Shown: positions 1 to 10,928, numbered from the stretch's first letter. The stretch: 43,729 bases of DNA from Serratia microhaemolytica (GCF_004011885.1 NZ_SBEF01000032.1:1-43729), one strand, 5' to 3'. Program-made: numbers and translations. Notes: generated by a model not told the origin, from the sequence alone.

Positions 1-111
1 TTAAAAGAACATCGTCGCATTGCCACTCGCTCGGAGAAAACCGCCAGAAATTACCTTTGCATGCTTAAATTAGGCTCTGTTCGGTTGTTTTTAAAGCGGT
101 TATTGGGTTAA
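1..111 (+). mobile_element. C-terminal end of an IS5-like transposase (cut by the window edge)
   Basis: Frame 1 is open from the first base to a TAA at 109-111 and encodes 36 residues including EHRRIATRSEKTARNYL, followed by a short hydrophobic tail. A basic 'RRIATRxxKTARNxL' stretch near the C-terminus is typical, from memory, of DDE transposases of the IS5 family; the group was not determined. The stop is followed by GGGACACAGC and then CTAG at about 112-125, which could be the element's terminal repeat and target, but the left end is outside the window so this cannot be tested. The element ends about 27 bp from the asnA stop codon and reads towards it. Whether the transposase is complete is unknown. 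Confidence 0.6.
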
Positions 112-137
112 GGGACACAGCCTAGTTTACCGTTGGA

Positions 138-1130
138 TTAAAGCAAGCCATCAACGTTGGCGTAAACTTCCGGCGCCCAGACGCCACACTGTACTTGACC
201 AATATGTGATAGTTGCAGCAACAGCATCACCAGACGTGATTGGCCAATGCCGCCGCCAATGGTTTGTGGCATCTCACCACGCAGTAGCGACTGGTGCCAC
301 TCCAACTGCAACCGGTCAAGATCATCGGTTAATGTCAGTTGATGTTGCAGTGCCGCAGCATCGACTCGTATTCCCATTGACGACAGCTCAAATGCGTCTT
401 GCAGTACAGGGTTCCAGACAATGATGTCACCATTTAGCCCTGCCAAACCATCTTGCGCTGGAGTAGTCCAGTCGTCGTAATCTGGCGCACGCACATCATG
501 GTAGCTGCCGTGGGATAATTTGCCACCAATGCCAACCAAGAATACCGCACCAAGCTCTTTGGCTATTGCTCTTTCACGCCCTTTGGCATCTAGCTCTGGG
601 TAGAGTTGTAGCAGGGTTTCAGTGTGTACAAAGTGGATTTTTGACGGTAAGAAGGGCTTCAATCCATACTCACGGCTGACTGCCGCTTCGCTCTGTTTGA
701 TACAGTCATAGATAGATTCAACGGTTTGTTTCAGGTAGGCCAGGTTGCGCTGGCCATCACCCATAACACGCTCCCAATCCCATTGATCGACATACACTGA
801 GTGGATCGGTGTTAACCGATCTTCATCTGGCCTTAGTGCTTTCATGTGGGTATATAACCCCTCTCCAGCCGCGAAATCGTGGCAACCGAGCGTTTTACGT
901 TTCCACTTAGCTAATGAATGCACCACTTCAAAGGTGGCTTGTGGCAGGCTTTTTACTTTGACTTGTACCGCTTTTTCACTGCCTGACAGGTTATCTTGTG
1001 TACCGTCACCCAATCGACTAAGAATTGGCCCCTGGACTTCGATCAATCCCAAGCTGTTTTCTAGCTGTTTTGAAAAGAATGACTTAACGAAACTGATCTG
1101 TTGCTGTCTGTGAATAAACTGTTTTTTCAT
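138..1130 (-). CDS. asnA: Aspartate--ammonia ligase (asparagine synthetase A)
   Basis: This cytoplasmic enzyme makes asparagine from aspartate, ammonia and ATP. The product is 330 residues, the same length as E. coli AsnA, and is collinear with it throughout. Recognisable blocks are [14 protein letters not shown] at the N-terminus, [10 protein letters not shown], the HSLAKWKR stretch, [11 protein letters not shown], the [19 protein letters not shown] region, and the class-II-synthetase-like C-terminal motif [14 protein letters not shown]. The gene is divergent from asnC, the usual arrangement, with AsnC expected to control it. Its 3' end lies about 27 bp from the end of a transposase gene, so its native downstream neighbour and terminator seem to have been replaced. 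No frameshift or loss of key motifs is seen. Confidence 0.97.
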   Translation of the reverse strand: MKKQFIHRQQQISFVKSFFSKQLENSLGLIEVQGPILSRLGDGTQDNLSGSEKAVQVKVKSLPQATFEVVHSLAKWKRKTLGCHDFAAGEGLYTHMKALRPDEDRLTPIHSVYVDQWDWERVMGDGQRNLAYLKQTVESIYDCIKQSEAAVSREYGLKPFLPSKIHFVHTETLLQLYPELDAKGRERAIAKELGAVFLVGIGGKLSHGSYHDVRAPDYDDWTTPAQDGLAGLNGDIIVWNPVLQDAFELSSMGIRVDAAALQHQLTLTDDLDRLQLEWHQSLLRGEMPQTIGGGIGQSRLVMLLLQLSHIGQVQCGVWAPEVYANVDGLL

Positions 1131-1261
1131 CGCGATGTCTCTTCAACCACTTGTCTGTTGAACCGTTCAGGCTGTTAGCCACTCGGCCTTGTTTTAACTG
1201 ATTAAGCAACAAACAGGCAGATGAATTCAATATACAATAATAAATATTGCCTTTTTGCTTT

Positions 1262-1299
1262 TGATTACTCATTTTTATAGCTATAAAAATCAGTAATCA
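1262..1299. promoter_or_regulatory. 38-bp near-perfect dyad, candidate AsnC operator
   Basis: TGATTACT at 1262-1269 is matched by AGTAATCA at 1292-1299, and the arms continue through ATTTTTATAGCTATAAAAAT to a centre at TAGCTA. Only one symmetric pair of positions breaks the symmetry. It sits 20 bp upstream of the asnC start, between the divergent asnA and asnC genes. E. coli AsnC is an autoregulator and activator of asnA, so a dimer or octamer binding site here is expected. The assignment to AsnC is inference. Confidence 0.6.
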
Positions 1300-1318
1300 T
1301 CATTTTAAAGGGGGTTTT

Positions 1319-1780
1319 ATGGCCGAAATTTATCAGATCGATAATCTCGATCGTGGCATTCTGAATGCACTGATCGAAAATGCACGTACACCTTATGCTG
1401 AGTTGGCGAAAAATTTTGCCGTCAGCCCAGGTACGATCCATGTACGTGTTGAGAAAATGAAGCAGGCTGGCATCATCACCGGAGCACGAGTAGACGTTAA
1501 CCCAAAGCAGCTCGGTTATGATGTCTGCTGTTTTATCGGTATTATTCTAAAAAGTGCCAAAGACTATCCTACTGTACTGAAAAAATTGCAAAATTTGGAA
1601 GAGGTGGTTGAAGCCTACTACACAACTGGGCATTACAGCATATTTACCAAGGTGATGTGCCGTTCAATCGATGGTTTGCAGCAGGTGTTGATCAACAAGA
1701 TACAGACAATTGATGAAATCCAGTCAACGGAAACACTGATTTCACTGCAAAACCCAATCATGCGCTCAATTACGCTCTAA
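1319..1780 (+). CDS. asnC: Lrp/AsnC-family transcriptional regulator AsnC
   Basis: This DNA-binding regulator responds to asparagine and controls asnA and its own gene. The 153-residue product is nearly identical in layout to E. coli AsnC (152 aa). An N-terminal winged helix-turn-helix covers about residues 8-60 (IDNLDRGIL, YAELAKNFAVSPGTIHVRVEKMKQAGII). The C-terminal RAM ligand-binding domain includes YDVCCFIGIILKSAKDYP, EAYYTTGHYSIFTKVMCRSID and the end NPIMRSITL. The ATG at 1319 follows AAAGGGGGTT, a strong ribosome-binding site. A 38-bp dyad lies directly upstream. mioC follows after 44 bp on the same strand, so asnC transcripts may run through mioC into oriC, as described in E. coli. 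Confidence 0.96.
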   Translation: MAEIYQIDNLDRGILNALIENARTPYAELAKNFAVSPGTIHVRVEKMKQAGIITGARVDVNPKQLGYDVCCFIGIILKSAKDYPTVLKKLQNLEEVVEAYYTTGHYSIFTKVMCRSIDGLQQVLINKIQTIDEIQSTETLISLQNPIMRSITL

Positions 1781-1824
1781 ATATATCTATTAATCAATAA
1801 TTTAATACTAAATAAGGGGAAGCA

Positions 1825-2265
1825 ATGGCTGAGATTACCGTAATCAGTGGCAGTACCTTAGGTACTGCGGAATATGTTGCAGAGCAGTTGGCAGAAGAAC
1901 TGGAGAACGCCGGTTTTTCAACCAGTTTGATCGAGGGTGCTGAGTTACATCAGTTGCCACTTTCTGGTCTATGGATTGTCGTTTGCTCGACTTACGGTGC
2001 AGGTGATTTACCAGACAATTTACAGCCGCTGTTTGAACAGATTAAACAGCAGCAGCCAGATCTTTCATCAGTACGTTTTGCCGCAATCGGGTTAGGCAGT
2101 TCCGATTACGATACCTTCTGTGGAGCGATCAGACAGATTGACGTTTTGCTACAGGATCGCGGTGCGATCAGGATCGGTGATCGAGTTGAGATCGACGTGA
2201 TCGAGCATCCGTTACCTGAAGAATTTGCCTGCCAGTGGATCAAAAAGTGGCTTTTTTTACTTTGA
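1825..2265 (+). CDS. mioC: FMN-binding protein MioC (flavodoxin-like)
   Basis: This small cytoplasmic flavodoxin-like protein of the origin region has been linked to biotin synthase electron transfer in E. coli. The 146-residue product (E. coli 147) has the flavin-phosphate loop SGSTLGTAEYVAEQL at residues 8-22, the STYGAGDLPDN block near residue 54, and AAIGLGSSDYDTFCGAI near residue 92. It is a single flavodoxin domain with no reductase module. The start follows an AAGGGGA ribosome-binding site. Its 3' end lies 25 bp before the first DnaA-box position of oriC. I see no TTATCCACA DnaA box in the 44-bp gap upstream of mioC, where E. coli has one in the mioC promoter. Confidence 0.95.
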   Translation: MAEITVISGSTLGTAEYVAEQLAEELENAGFSTSLIEGAELHQLPLSGLWIVVCSTYGAGDLPDNLQPLFEQIKQQQPDLSSVRFAAIGLGSSDYDTFCGAIRQIDVLLQDRGAIRIGDRVEIDVIEHPLPEEFACQWIKKWLFLL

Positions 2266-2282
2266 TTGATGAAAAAAACACC

Positions 2283-2573
2283 GATCAGTTGTGTATAAAT
2301 CAGGGTACACTCAGTGTAAAAGCAGTAGTTATCCAAAGGACAACCTTGATGACTCATGCTGGTTGTGTATAACTACCCGTTTAGATCCCAGCTTATACCG
2401 CGCAGGATCACGCACGATCCACAGCAAATGATCCTGCTCAACGATATGATCAAAAACCCGAATTTTGACTTTTCCACAGAAGATCGTCTGCTTAATAAAA
2501 GATCCAATAAGAGATCTTTAAATAAAAAAGATCTTCTTTTTACTAACCACCGATCCTGCTCACTTGGTCGATC
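2283..2573. other. oriC: Chromosomal replication origin oriC
   Basis: The 381-bp gap between mioC and mnmG holds the origin. Reading from the mioC side, the DnaA-box order and orientation match E. coli: R4-like TGTGTATAA at 2290-2298, R3-like TTATCCAAA at 2329-2337, R2-like TGTGTATAA at 2364-2372, and R1-like TTTTCCACA at 2470-2478 next to the unwinding region. Twelve GATC (Dam/SeqA) sites occur, starting at 2283, 2384, 2406, 2416, 2430, 2448, 2482, 2501, 2513, 2530, 2552 and 2570. No box is the perfect TTATCCACA found as R1 and R4 in E. coli. The neighbours mioC and mnmG are the classic enterobacterial flanks. Confidence 0.95.
2501..2555. other. oriC DNA unwinding element (13-mer repeats)
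   Basis: On the reverse strand three GATC-started 13-mers follow one another: GATCGGTGGTTAG (2543-2555, degenerate), GATCTTTTTTATT (2521-2533) and GATCTCTTATTGG (2504-2516). They correspond to the L, M and R 13-mers of E. coli. The stretch is AT-rich and adjoins the R1-like DnaA box, as expected for the site of initial strand opening. Confidence 0.85.
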
Positions 2574-2646
2574 GACTAAATTTGAGTAGAATCGCCAGCC
2601 TGAACTGTTGCCATAAGCCAACCACTCCTTTTGAGGTGCTGTTTAC

Positions 2647-4539
2647 ATGTTTTATCCAGATCGATTTGATGTCATTGTTGTCGGTGGTGGCCATGCTGGC
2701 ACCGAAGCTGCTATGGCGGCAGCACGCATGGGACATCAGACACTGTTATTGACTCATAACATTGATACTTTGGGTCAAATGTCCTGCAACCCTGCCATCG
2801 GTGGTATCGGAAAAGGACATCTGGTCAAAGAGATTGATGCACTGGGTGGATTAATGGCACATGCAATTGATCATGCAGGTATTCAATTCAGAACACTTAA
2901 TGGCAGTAAAGGCCCGGCAGTAAGGGCCACTCGGGCACAGGCTGATCGTGTTCTCTATCGTCAGGCAGTACGCTGTGCACTGGAGAATCAACCCAATCTG
3001 ATGATCTTTCAACAAGCAGTTGAGGATCTTATGGTACAAAATGATCAGGTTACTGGGGTTGTTACCCAGATGGGGCTGAAATTCCAGGCTAACGCCGTAG
3101 TGCTGACTGTCGGCACCTTTCTCGATGGCAAGATCCATATCGGTCTGGAAAATTACAGTGGTGGTCGGGCTGGAGATCCGCCAGCGATCGCGTTATCACG
3201 TCGCTTACGTGAACTGCCGTTGCGCGTTAATCGGTTAAAAACCGGGACTCCCCCGCGCATTGATGCTAGAACTATCGATTTCAGTCAGTTAACTGCACAA
3301 CATGGTGATACACCAACACCGGTATTCTCTTTTTTAGGTGAAGTGAGCCAGCATCCACAGCAATTACCTTGCTATATCACTTATACCAATGAAAAAACGC
3401 ATCAGGTGATCCGTGATAACCTCGATCGCAGCCCGATGTATGCCGGGATCATTGAAGGGATCGGCCCACGCTACTGCCCTTCGATAGAAGATAAAGTGAT
3501 GCGTTTTGCCGATCGTAATGCGCATCAGATCTTCCTGGAACCAGAAGGTTTAACCAGTAATGAAATTTATCCCAATGGTATCTCTACCAGTTTGCCATTT
3601 GATGTACAGATGCAAATTGTTCACTCAATGGCAGGGATGGAGAATGCGCGTATTGTGCGCCCAGGTTACGCGATTGAGTATGATTTCTTTGATCCACGCG
3701 ATTTAAAACCGACCTTAGAGAGTAAATTTATCCAAGGGTTATTTTTTGCTGGCCAAATCAACGGCACTACCGGTTATGAAGAGGCTGCTGCACAAGGTCT
3801 GCTGGCGGGATTAAATGCTGCACGTTATGCCAACCAGCAACCAGGTTGGTTCCCACGCCGTGATCAAGCCTATTTGGGTGTGTTGGTGGATGATCTGAGT
3901 ACCCTGGGTACCAAAGAACCATACCGTATGTTTACCTCAAGAGCTGAGTATCGCCTGCTGCTACGTGAAGATAATGCAGATCTGCGTTTAACTGAACAAG
4001 GGCGTGAACTGGGGCTGGTGGATGAGCGTCGCTGGGTGCGTTATTGTGAAAAGCTTGAGCATATCGAGCAGGAGCGCCAGCGATTACGTGATATCTGGCT
4101 ACATCCGCATTCAGAACAGGTTGAACAGGTGAATGCACTGCTGAAATCGCCACTATCACGCGAAGCCAATGGGGAAGATCTGTTGCGTCGGCCAGAAATG
4201 GATTATCAGCAACTCACTACACTTGCTGCTTTTGCACCGCCATTAGCTGATAAGCAAGCTGCTGAACAGGTAGAGATCCAGGTTAAATATCAAGGCTATA
4301 TTTTGCGTCAGCAAGATGAGATCGAGAAACAGCAACGTAATGAAAATACCTTGCTGCCAGCCGATCTTGATTATCGCCAGGTTTCAGGGTTGTCAAACGA
4401 AGTGGTAGCAAAACTTAATGATCATAAACCGACGTCTATTGGCCAGGCATCACGTATTTCTGGCATCACGCCAGCGGCCATCTCGATTTTACTGGTTTGG
4501 TTAAAAAAACAGAATTTGCTACGCAGAACAAATCAGTAG
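2647..4539 (+). CDS. mnmG: tRNA uridine-5-carboxymethylaminomethyl modification enzyme MnmG (GidA)
   Basis: MnmG is an FAD-dependent enzyme that works with MnmE to install the cmnm5 group on the wobble uridine of certain tRNAs. The 630-residue product (E. coli 629) starts MFYPDRFDV. It carries the dinucleotide-binding loop GGGHAG at residues 13-18, the family signature [25 protein letters not shown], the second signature [17 protein letters not shown], and a C-terminal helical domain for MnmE/tRNA binding ending in [16 protein letters not shown]. The start is the conserved one; the upstream TTGAGGTG is a usable ribosome-binding site. It is the first gene clockwise of oriC and sits just ahead of rsmG, with which it is probably co-transcribed. 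Confidence 0.98.
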   Translation: MFYPDRFDVIVVGGGHAGTEAAMAAARMGHQTLLLTHNIDTLGQMSCNPAIGGIGKGHLVKEIDALGGLMAHAIDHAGIQFRTLNGSKGPAVRATRAQADRVLYRQAVRCALENQPNLMIFQQAVEDLMVQNDQVTGVVTQMGLKFQANAVVLTVGTFLDGKIHIGLENYSGGRAGDPPAIALSRRLRELPLRVNRLKTGTPPRIDARTIDFSQLTAQHGDTPTPVFSFLGEVSQHPQQLPCYITYTNEKTHQVIRDNLDRSPMYAGIIEGIGPRYCPSIEDKVMRFADRNAHQIFLEPEGLTSNEIYPNGISTSLPFDVQMQIVHSMAGMENARIVRPGYAIEYDFFDPRDLKPTLESKFIQGLFFAGQINGTTGYEEAAAQGLLAGLNAARYANQQPGWFPRRDQAYLGVLVDDLSTLGTKEPYRMFTSRAEYRLLLREDNADLRLTEQGRELGLVDERRWVRYCEKLEHIEQERQRLRDIWLHPHSEQVEQVNALLKSPLSREANGEDLLRRPEMDYQQLTTLAAFAPPLADKQAAEQVEIQVKYQGYILRQQDEIEKQQRNENTLLPADLDYRQVSGLSNEVVAKLNDHKPTSIGQASRISGITPAAISILLVWLKKQNLLRRTNQ

Positions 4540-4570
4540 GTTGCATGAGTCAATTGGGGATAACGGTATG

Positions 4571-5194
4571 ATGCAACAAAAACTGGATCTGCTGCTTTCT
4601 GAAGCAGGAATAGTGCTTGGGCAGCAACAAAAACAGCAGTTGTTGGGCTATGTCATGCTGCTCGACAAGTGGAATCGTGCCTACAACCTGACTTCAGTGC
4701 GTGATCCACTGCAGATGTTGGTGCGCCATATCATGGATAGCATTGTGGTCAATCAGCACCTACAAGGTTCACGCTTTATTGATGTTGGAACCGGTCCTGG
4801 ATTACCTGGCATCCCATTGGCGATTGTACGCCCGGAAGCACACTTTACCCTGCTGGATAGCCTAGGCAAACGGGTGCGTTTTTTACGTCAGGTGCAACAT
4901 GAGTTAGCGCTGGATAACATTGAACCAGTACAGAGTCGGGTTGAAGTTTTTACACCGCAAGAACGGTTTGATGGCGTTATTAGCCGTGCTTTTGCCTCGT
5001 TGCAGGATATGCTCTCTTGGTGTCACCATTTGCCAAAAGTGGAGCAAGGGCGTTTCTATGCACTGAAAGGGGTTTCTCCACAACAGGAGTTGGCAGAACT
5101 ACCCGCTGATGTTTTTCTGGAAGCATTAATCCCGTTGCAAGTACCCGAATTAGATGCTGAACGACACTTAGTGGTTTTACAGGTTAAACATTAA
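4571..5194 (+). CDS. rsmG: 16S rRNA (guanine527-N7)-methyltransferase RsmG (GidB)
   Basis: RsmG transfers a methyl group from S-adenosylmethionine to N7 of G527 in 16S rRNA. The product is 207 residues from the chosen ATG, the same length as E. coli RsmG. The SAM-binding motif [18 protein letters not shown], the following [19 protein letters not shown], the [13 protein letters not shown] motif and the ERHLVV end are all present. Two adjacent ATGs occur (4568 and 4571) after a GGGGA ribosome-binding site at 4556-4560; 4571 matches the E. coli N-terminus. The frame is open further upstream to a TTG at 4541, which gives ten extra residues not found in the family. The gap from the mnmG stop indicates an operon. 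Confidence 0.96.
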   Translation: MQQKLDLLLSEAGIVLGQQQKQQLLGYVMLLDKWNRAYNLTSVRDPLQMLVRHIMDSIVVNQHLQGSRFIDVGTGPGLPGIPLAIVRPEAHFTLLDSLGKRVRFLRQVQHELALDNIEPVQSRVEVFTPQERFDGVISRAFASLQDMLSWCHHLPKVEQGRFYALKGVSPQQELAELPADVFLEALIPLQVPELDAERHLVVLQVKH

Positions 5195-5604
5195 ATAAAT
5201 CAGTTGATTAGTTGAATTTTTACTGTTCGATAATCTAGTTTTTCAGCGATAAGTAGAAACCATCGCATTGATGATGTTATTAAAATTATAAATATGTAAA
5301 AAATATTAAAGTGATTGTACTGGGAATGCTGTTTTTTTAACTTTATGATGTGCGCCCTGGCTTGCTGTTGACGTGGTTAGTGGCGAGTGACAGCAGCTAG
5401 GTTGTCAGATCAATCACTGTTGCTTCCGTTTGCTGAACATGACAGTTCACACTTATCACTGATGTTGTGTGGTTAGGTTAGTGCTATCCTAGCGACCAGA
5501 AAAAACTGCCAAGTGATGATTACAGTGCAATTGAATTATTTATTGCTTTAAACTGTTTAATTAACCGTCAAGCAGTTGGGTTAATAACTGTGATGTATAT
5601 CGCA

Positions 5605-5629
5605 ATTATTTCTGTAATAGAGAAATAAT
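5605..5629. other. AT-rich inverted repeat in the rsmG-atpI gap
   Basis: ATTATTTCT at 5605-5613 is perfectly complementary to AGAAATAAT at 5621-5629, with a 7-nt loop. There is no following T-run, so it is not a convincing terminator; it may be a protein-binding dyad or a weak RNA hairpin. Apart from this and the promoter below, I see nothing recognisable in the 639-bp stretch 5195-5833. A long untranslated gap ahead of atpI is also known in E. coli. Confidence 0.35.
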
Positions 5630-5724
5630 CACCTAATAGATGTCTTGGTGTAGTGTTATCTGTCGATAAAAACGGATAAAAAAGCAGCATGCAAGTTGCT
5701 ATTCGCATTTTCGTTAGTTATAGA

Positions 5725-5752
5725 TTGAATTCGTTTGAGTGGTTCGTATAAT
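5725..5752 (+). promoter_or_regulatory. Candidate sigma-70 promoter of the atp operon
   Basis: TTGAAT at 5725-5730 and a perfect TATAAT at 5747-5752 are separated by 16 bp. They lie about 80 bp upstream of the atpI start on the correct strand. The E. coli operon also has its promoter in the gap upstream of atpI. The assignment rests on hexamer matches only. Confidence 0.55.
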
Positions 5753-5833
5753 TTTCTTGCTTTGCTGCTTGACTAGCATCACCAAACGCAGTTTTATACG
5801 TGATTCAAGATACCTCTTTAGGGTAATTAAACA

Positions 5834-6226
5834 ATGACAACACTCTCTGTCTCGGCTGACAACAGAAAGTTTGCATTTCGTCTGTTGTTGCTACAGTGGG
5901 TGGTGGTGATTGTCATCAGTGCAGCTTTTGCTCTGAACAGTGTGCAATGGGGCTGTTCGGCGTTGGCAGGTGGTGTTGCTGCCTGGTTTCCCAACGCGTT
6001 ATTTGTGCTCTATTCCTTGCGTTACCGACCCCAAGGGCAAGTGCCCAGGCGGGTTGTTTTGTCCTTAGCGATTGGCGAAGGAATAAAAGTCATGATCACC
6101 ATTGTGTTGCTGATCTTGGCTGTTGGGGTGTTTAAGGCGGTTTTGTTGCCGCTTAGCCTGACCTATTTAGCGGTGTTAATGGTGCAGATCGTTGCACCCG
6201 CCGTGATTGACCGTTACCGAAATTAA
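5834..6226 (+). CDS. atpI: F0F1 ATP synthase assembly protein AtpI
   Basis: AtpI is a small inner-membrane protein that helps assemble the c-ring; it is not a subunit of the final enzyme. The 130-residue product has four hydrophobic segments: about 17-37 (LLLQWVVVIVISAAFAL), 39-60 (WGCSALAGGVAAWFPNALFVL), 75-100 and 103-125. This is the usual four-helix AtpI layout, including the GGVAAWFPN loop. It is the first gene of the ATP synthase operon, with atpB starting 21 bp after its stop. The start follows TAGGGTAATTAAACA. No unusual changes are seen. Confidence 0.93.
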   Translation: MTTLSVSADNRKFAFRLLLLQWVVVIVISAAFALNSVQWGCSALAGGVAAWFPNALFVLYSLRYRPQGQVPRRVVLSLAIGEGIKVMITIVLLILAVGVFKAVLLPLSLTYLAVLMVQIVAPAVIDRYRN

Positions 6227-7024
<798 letters not shown>

Positions 7025-7054
7025 TTTTGTTAAAAACTTGCACTTTTAAACTGA

Positions 7055-7312
<258 letters not shown>

Positions 7313-7370
7313 ATCACTGCTACTGTCTGCAATCAAAACGACTTATTAACTTTTATAGAGGTATTGTGCT

Positions 7371-7841
7371 GTGAATATGAACGCAACAATCCTCGGCCAG
7401 GCTATTTCGTTTGTATTGTTTGTGTTGTTCTGCATGAAGTATGTATGGCCGCCGATAATGGCTGCCATAGAGAAGCGCCAGAAAGAAATTGCTGATGGCC
7501 TTGCTTCTGCGGAACGTGCCAAGAAAGATCTGGATTTGGCACAAAGCAATGCAGTCAGTCAGATGAAAGCAGCTAAAGCGGAAGCTCAGTTGATCATAGA
7601 GCAAGCAAATAAACGCCGAGCTCAGATCATGGATGAGGCGAAAGCAGAAGCCGAGCGGGAACGCAGCAAAATTGTGGCGCAGGCTCAAGCTGAGATCGAA
7701 GCTGAACGCAAGCGCGCTCGTGAAGAGTTGCGTAGGCAAGTGGCGATGCTGGCAATTGCTGGTGCCGAGAAGATCATAGAACGTTCCGTAGATGAAGCTG
7801 CTAACAGCGACATCGTTGATAAACTGGTCGCTGAACTGTAA
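7371..7841 (+). CDS. atpF: F0F1 ATP synthase subunit b
   Basis: Subunit b dimerises to form the peripheral stalk that holds F1 to F0. The 156-residue product matches E. coli in length. It has one N-terminal membrane helix at about residues 5-25 ([20 protein letters not shown]) and a long charged coiled coil ([35 protein letters not shown]), ending [11 protein letters not shown]. It starts with GTG at 7371, as E. coli atpF also does; the next in-frame ATG would remove only two residues. The ribosome-binding site is AGAGGT. atpH starts 14 bp after the stop. Confidence 0.97.
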   Translation: MNMNATILGQAISFVLFVLFCMKYVWPPIMAAIEKRQKEIADGLASAERAKKDLDLAQSNAVSQMKAAKAEAQLIIEQANKRRAQIMDEAKAEAERERSKIVAQAQAEIEAERKRAREELRRQVAMLAIAGAEKIIERSVDEAANSDIVDKLVAEL

Positions 7842-7855
7842 GGAGGGAGGGGCTG

Positions 7856-8389
7856 ATGTCTGAACTGATTACCGTAGCTCGCCCCTACGCCAAAGCAGCT
7901 TTTGACTTTGCCGTTGAGAACCAGAGTGTAGAACAGTGGCAGAAAATGATGGAATTTTCCGCTGCTGTCACCACCAATGAGCAGATGGCCGAGTTGCTTT
8001 CTGGGGCTGTGGCGCCAGAGGTTTTGTCGCGCACCTTTATTGCCGTTTGTGGTGATGTGCTCGATCAATATGGCCAGAACTTTATTCGTGTTATGGCTGA
8101 AAATGGACGTTTACTGGTTCTTCCTGCGGTGCTGCAACAGTTCATTGAACTACGCGCCGCGCTAGAGTCCACCGTTGAAGTTGAAGTGTGCTCTGCGATC
8201 GCCCTCAGTGATGAACAGCAGGCCAAGATTGCAACTGCGATGGAAAAACGCCTGTCACGCAAAGTTAAGCTGAATTGCAATATTGACAAGTCTGTACTGG
8301 CTGGCGTGGTGATCCGCGTTGGCGATATGGTGATTGATGGTAGCCTGCGTGCTCGTCTTCAACGCCTGTCAGACGTCTTGCAGTCTTAA
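7856..8389 (+). CDS. atpH: F0F1 ATP synthase subunit delta
   Basis: Delta sits on top of the alpha3beta3 hexamer and joins it to the b-subunit stalk. The 177-residue product has the family's length and starts [19 protein letters not shown]. It has a helical N-terminal domain, a middle segment including [15 protein letters not shown], and the C-terminal signature [28 protein letters not shown] strong AAGGAGGGAGG ribosome-binding site precedes the ATG. Genes on both sides are within 15 bp, so it is an internal gene of the atp operon. Confidence 0.97.
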   Translation: MSELITVARPYAKAAFDFAVENQSVEQWQKMMEFSAAVTTNEQMAELLSGAVAPEVLSRTFIAVCGDVLDQYGQNFIRVMAENGRLLVLPAVLQQFIELRAALESTVEVEVCSAIALSDEQQAKIATAMEKRLSRKVKLNCNIDKSVLAGVVIRVGDMVIDGSLRARLQRLSDVLQS

Positions 8390-8401
8390 GGGGACTGGAG
8401 A

Positions 8402-9943
8402 ATGCAACTGAATTCCACCGAAATCAGTGAACTGATCAAACAGCGGATTGCTCAGTTCAATGTTGTGAGTGAAGCTCACAACGAAGGTACTATCGTTTCC
8501 GTCAGTGACGGAATCATCCGCGTACATGGCTTGGCTGAAGTGATGCAAGGTGAGATGATCTCACTGCCGGGTAATCGTTATGCTATTGCCTTGAACCTCG
8601 AGCGCGACTCTGTCGGTGCGGTGGTGATGGGGCCTTATGCCGACCTTGCGGAAGGTATGAAGGTGAAATGTACCGGTCGTATTCTGGAAGTGCCAGTCGG
8701 TCGAGGCCTGCTTGGGCGTGTAGTTAACACCCTCGGTGCACCGATTGATGGTAAAGGGCCGGTTGAGCATGATGGCTTCTCTCCTGTCGAGACTATCGCA
8801 CCGGGCGTTATTGACCGTCAATCGGTCGATCAGCCCGTGCAGACAGGTTATAAGTCCGTTGATGCCATGATCCCAATTGGTCGTGGTCAGCGTGAGTTAG
8901 TGATCGGTGACCGTCAGACAGGTAAAACTGCGCTGGCGATAGATGCGATTATCAACCAGCGCAATTCAGGCATTAAGTGTGTGTATGTCGCGATTGGTCA
9001 GAAAGCTTCAACTATTGCCAACGTGGTTCGTAAATTGGAAGAGCATGGCGCGCTGGCAAATACTATTGTCGTGGTTGCCACAGCATCTGAATCGGCAGCA
9101 CTGCAATATTTAGCACCTTACGCGGGTTGCGCAATGGGCGAATATTTCCGTGATCGTGGTGAAGATGCGCTGATCGTTTATGACGATCTCTCTAAGCAAG
9201 CGGTTGCTTATCGCCAGATTTCGCTGTTGCTGCGTCGTCCACCAGGCCGTGAAGCCTATCCGGGGGATGTTTTCTATTTACACTCACGTTTGCTGGAGCG
9301 AGCTGCTCGCGTCAATGCTGATTACGTTGAAGCATTTACCAAAGGTGAAGTAAAAGGGAAAACCGGTTCATTGACTGCGCTGCCAATCATTGAAACCCAG
9401 GCGGGTGACGTTTCTGCCTTCGTTCCTACCAACGTGATCTCAATCACTGACGGTCAGATCTTCCTGGAATCTAACCTGTTTAACTCAGGTATTCGTCCAG
9501 CGGTTAACCCAGGTATTTCGGTTTCGCGTGTTGGTGGTGCTGCTCAGTGTAAAATCATCAAGAAATTGTCCGGTGGTATCCGTACCGCACTGGCACAGTA
9601 TCGTGAACTGGCTGCGTTCTCTCAATTCGCCTCCGATCTTGATGATGCTACACGTAAGCAGCTCAATCATGGACAGAAGGTAACCGAATTGCTGAAGCAG
9701 AAGCAGTATGCACCAATGTCCATCGCCCAGCAGGCGCTAGTATTGTTTGCTGCTGAGCGTGGCTATCTGAATGATGTTGAAGTTGCTCAGGTGGTCAATT
9801 TTGAAGCTGCATTGGTGGCTTATGCTGACCATGAATATGCCGAACTGCTTAATGAAATTAACCAGACTGGTGCCTACAACGACGAAATCGAAAGTAAGTT
9901 GAAGGCGTTACTTGATAACTTCAAGGCAACTCAGACCTGGTAA
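8402..9943 (+). CDS. atpA: F0F1 ATP synthase subunit alpha
   Basis: Alpha forms the non-catalytic nucleotide-binding sites of the F1 hexamer. The 513-residue product is the same length as E. coli AtpA. It has an N-terminal beta-barrel, the Walker A motif GDRQTGKT at residues 169-176, Walker B in the [12 protein letters not shown] strand, and the family signature [14 protein letters not shown], followed by a helical C-terminal domain. The ATG follows AAGGGGACTGGAG. It lies 12 bp after atpH and 58 bp before atpG in the operon. No catalytic or interface residue seems changed. Confidence 0.98.
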   Translation: MQLNSTEISELIKQRIAQFNVVSEAHNEGTIVSVSDGIIRVHGLAEVMQGEMISLPGNRYAIALNLERDSVGAVVMGPYADLAEGMKVKCTGRILEVPVGRGLLGRVVNTLGAPIDGKGPVEHDGFSPVETIAPGVIDRQSVDQPVQTGYKSVDAMIPIGRGQRELVIGDRQTGKTALAIDAIINQRNSGIKCVYVAIGQKASTIANVVRKLEEHGALANTIVVVATASESAALQYLAPYAGCAMGEYFRDRGEDALIVYDDLSKQAVAYRQISLLLRRPPGREAYPGDVFYLHSRLLERAARVNADYVEAFTKGEVKGKTGSLTALPIIETQAGDVSAFVPTNVISITDGQIFLESNLFNSGIRPAVNPGISVSRVGGAAQCKIIKKLSGGIRTALAQYRELAAFSQFASDLDDATRKQLNHGQKVTELLKQKQYAPMSIAQQALVLFAAERGYLNDVEVAQVVNFEAALVAYADHEYAELLNEINQTGAYNDEIESKLKALLDNFKATQTW

Positions 9944-10001
9944 CGCACAGTGGCCTGTATGCTGAAAAGCGACAGGCCATTGGCAATGAGGAGAAGCAGA
10001 A

Positions 10002-10865
10002 ATGGCCGGCGCAAAAGAGATACGTAGTAAGATCGGCAGCGTACAAAATACGCAAAAGATCACTAAAGCGATGGAGATGGTCGCCGCTTCCAAAATGCGT
10101 AAATCGCAGGATCGTATGGCGGCCAGCCGTCCTTATGCAGAGACCATGCGCGAAGTGATTGGTCACTTGGCGCTTGGTAATCTGGAGTATAAACACCCCT
10201 ATCTTGAAGAGCGCGAAGTGAAGCGCGTTGGGTATTTGGTGGTGTCTACTGACCGTGGTCTCTGTGGTGGTTTGAACATTAATCTGTTCAAGAAACTGTT
10301 AGTAGAGATGAAAGGCTGGTCTGAAAAAAGCGTTCAAACAGATTTGGCGCTGATTGGTTCAAAAGCAGTCTCTTTCTTCGCTTCAGTCGGTGGCAATGTA
10401 GTTGCCCAGGTTACTGGCATGGGGGATAACCCCTCCCTGTCTGAGTTGATCGGCCCGGTGAAAGTGATGTTGCAGGCTTACGACGAAGGTCGTTTAGACA
10501 GACTGTACATTGTCAGTAATAAATTTGTTAATACCATGTCCCAAGAGCCGCAAATTATGCAACTCCTTCCTCTGCCTCCTTGTGAGAACAGTGATTTGAA
10601 GAAGAATGCTTGGGATTACCTGTATGAACCCGATCCAAAAGTGCTGCTTGATACTTTATTGCGCCGCTATGTGGAATCGCAAGTTTATCAGGGCGTCGTG
10701 GAAAACCTGGCCAGTGAGCAGGCCGCACGAATGGTCGCGATGAAAGCCGCAACCGATAACGGCGGTAGCCTGATCAAAGAGTTGCAGTTGGTATACAACA
10801 AGGCTCGTCAGGCCAGCATCACTCAGGAACTCACCGAAATCGTTTCGGGAGCCTCCGCGGTTTAA
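10002..10865 (+). CDS. atpG: F0F1 ATP synthase subunit gamma
   Basis: Gamma is the rotating central shaft that couples the c-ring to catalysis. The 287-residue product has the two long terminal helices that form the coiled coil ([32 protein letters not shown] at the start; [35 protein letters not shown] at the end) around a Rossmann-like middle domain with [11 protein letters not shown]. The length equals that of E. coli AtpG. The ATG follows GAGGAGAAGCAGA. It is part of the atp operon, with a 93-bp gap to atpD. Confidence 0.98.
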   Translation: MAGAKEIRSKIGSVQNTQKITKAMEMVAASKMRKSQDRMAASRPYAETMREVIGHLALGNLEYKHPYLEEREVKRVGYLVVSTDRGLCGGLNINLFKKLLVEMKGWSEKSVQTDLALIGSKAVSFFASVGGNVVAQVTGMGDNPSLSELIGPVKVMLQAYDEGRLDRLYIVSNKFVNTMSQEPQIMQLLPLPPCENSDLKKNAWDYLYEPDPKVLLDTLLRRYVESQVYQGVVENLASEQAARMVAMKAATDNGGSLIKELQLVYNKARQASITQELTEIVSGASAV

Positions 10866-10928
10866 CCAGGTTATTACCCAGCTAGGGTTGTGCTAAAGCA
10901 ATTAACGCTCTAACAATTTGAAATATAG

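Noticed and set aside
5195-5833. A possible small gene in the long gap before atpI
   Set aside because: Stops occur often in all frames, and no start with a ribosome-binding site and coding-like composition is seen; a long gap here is normal in enterobacteria.
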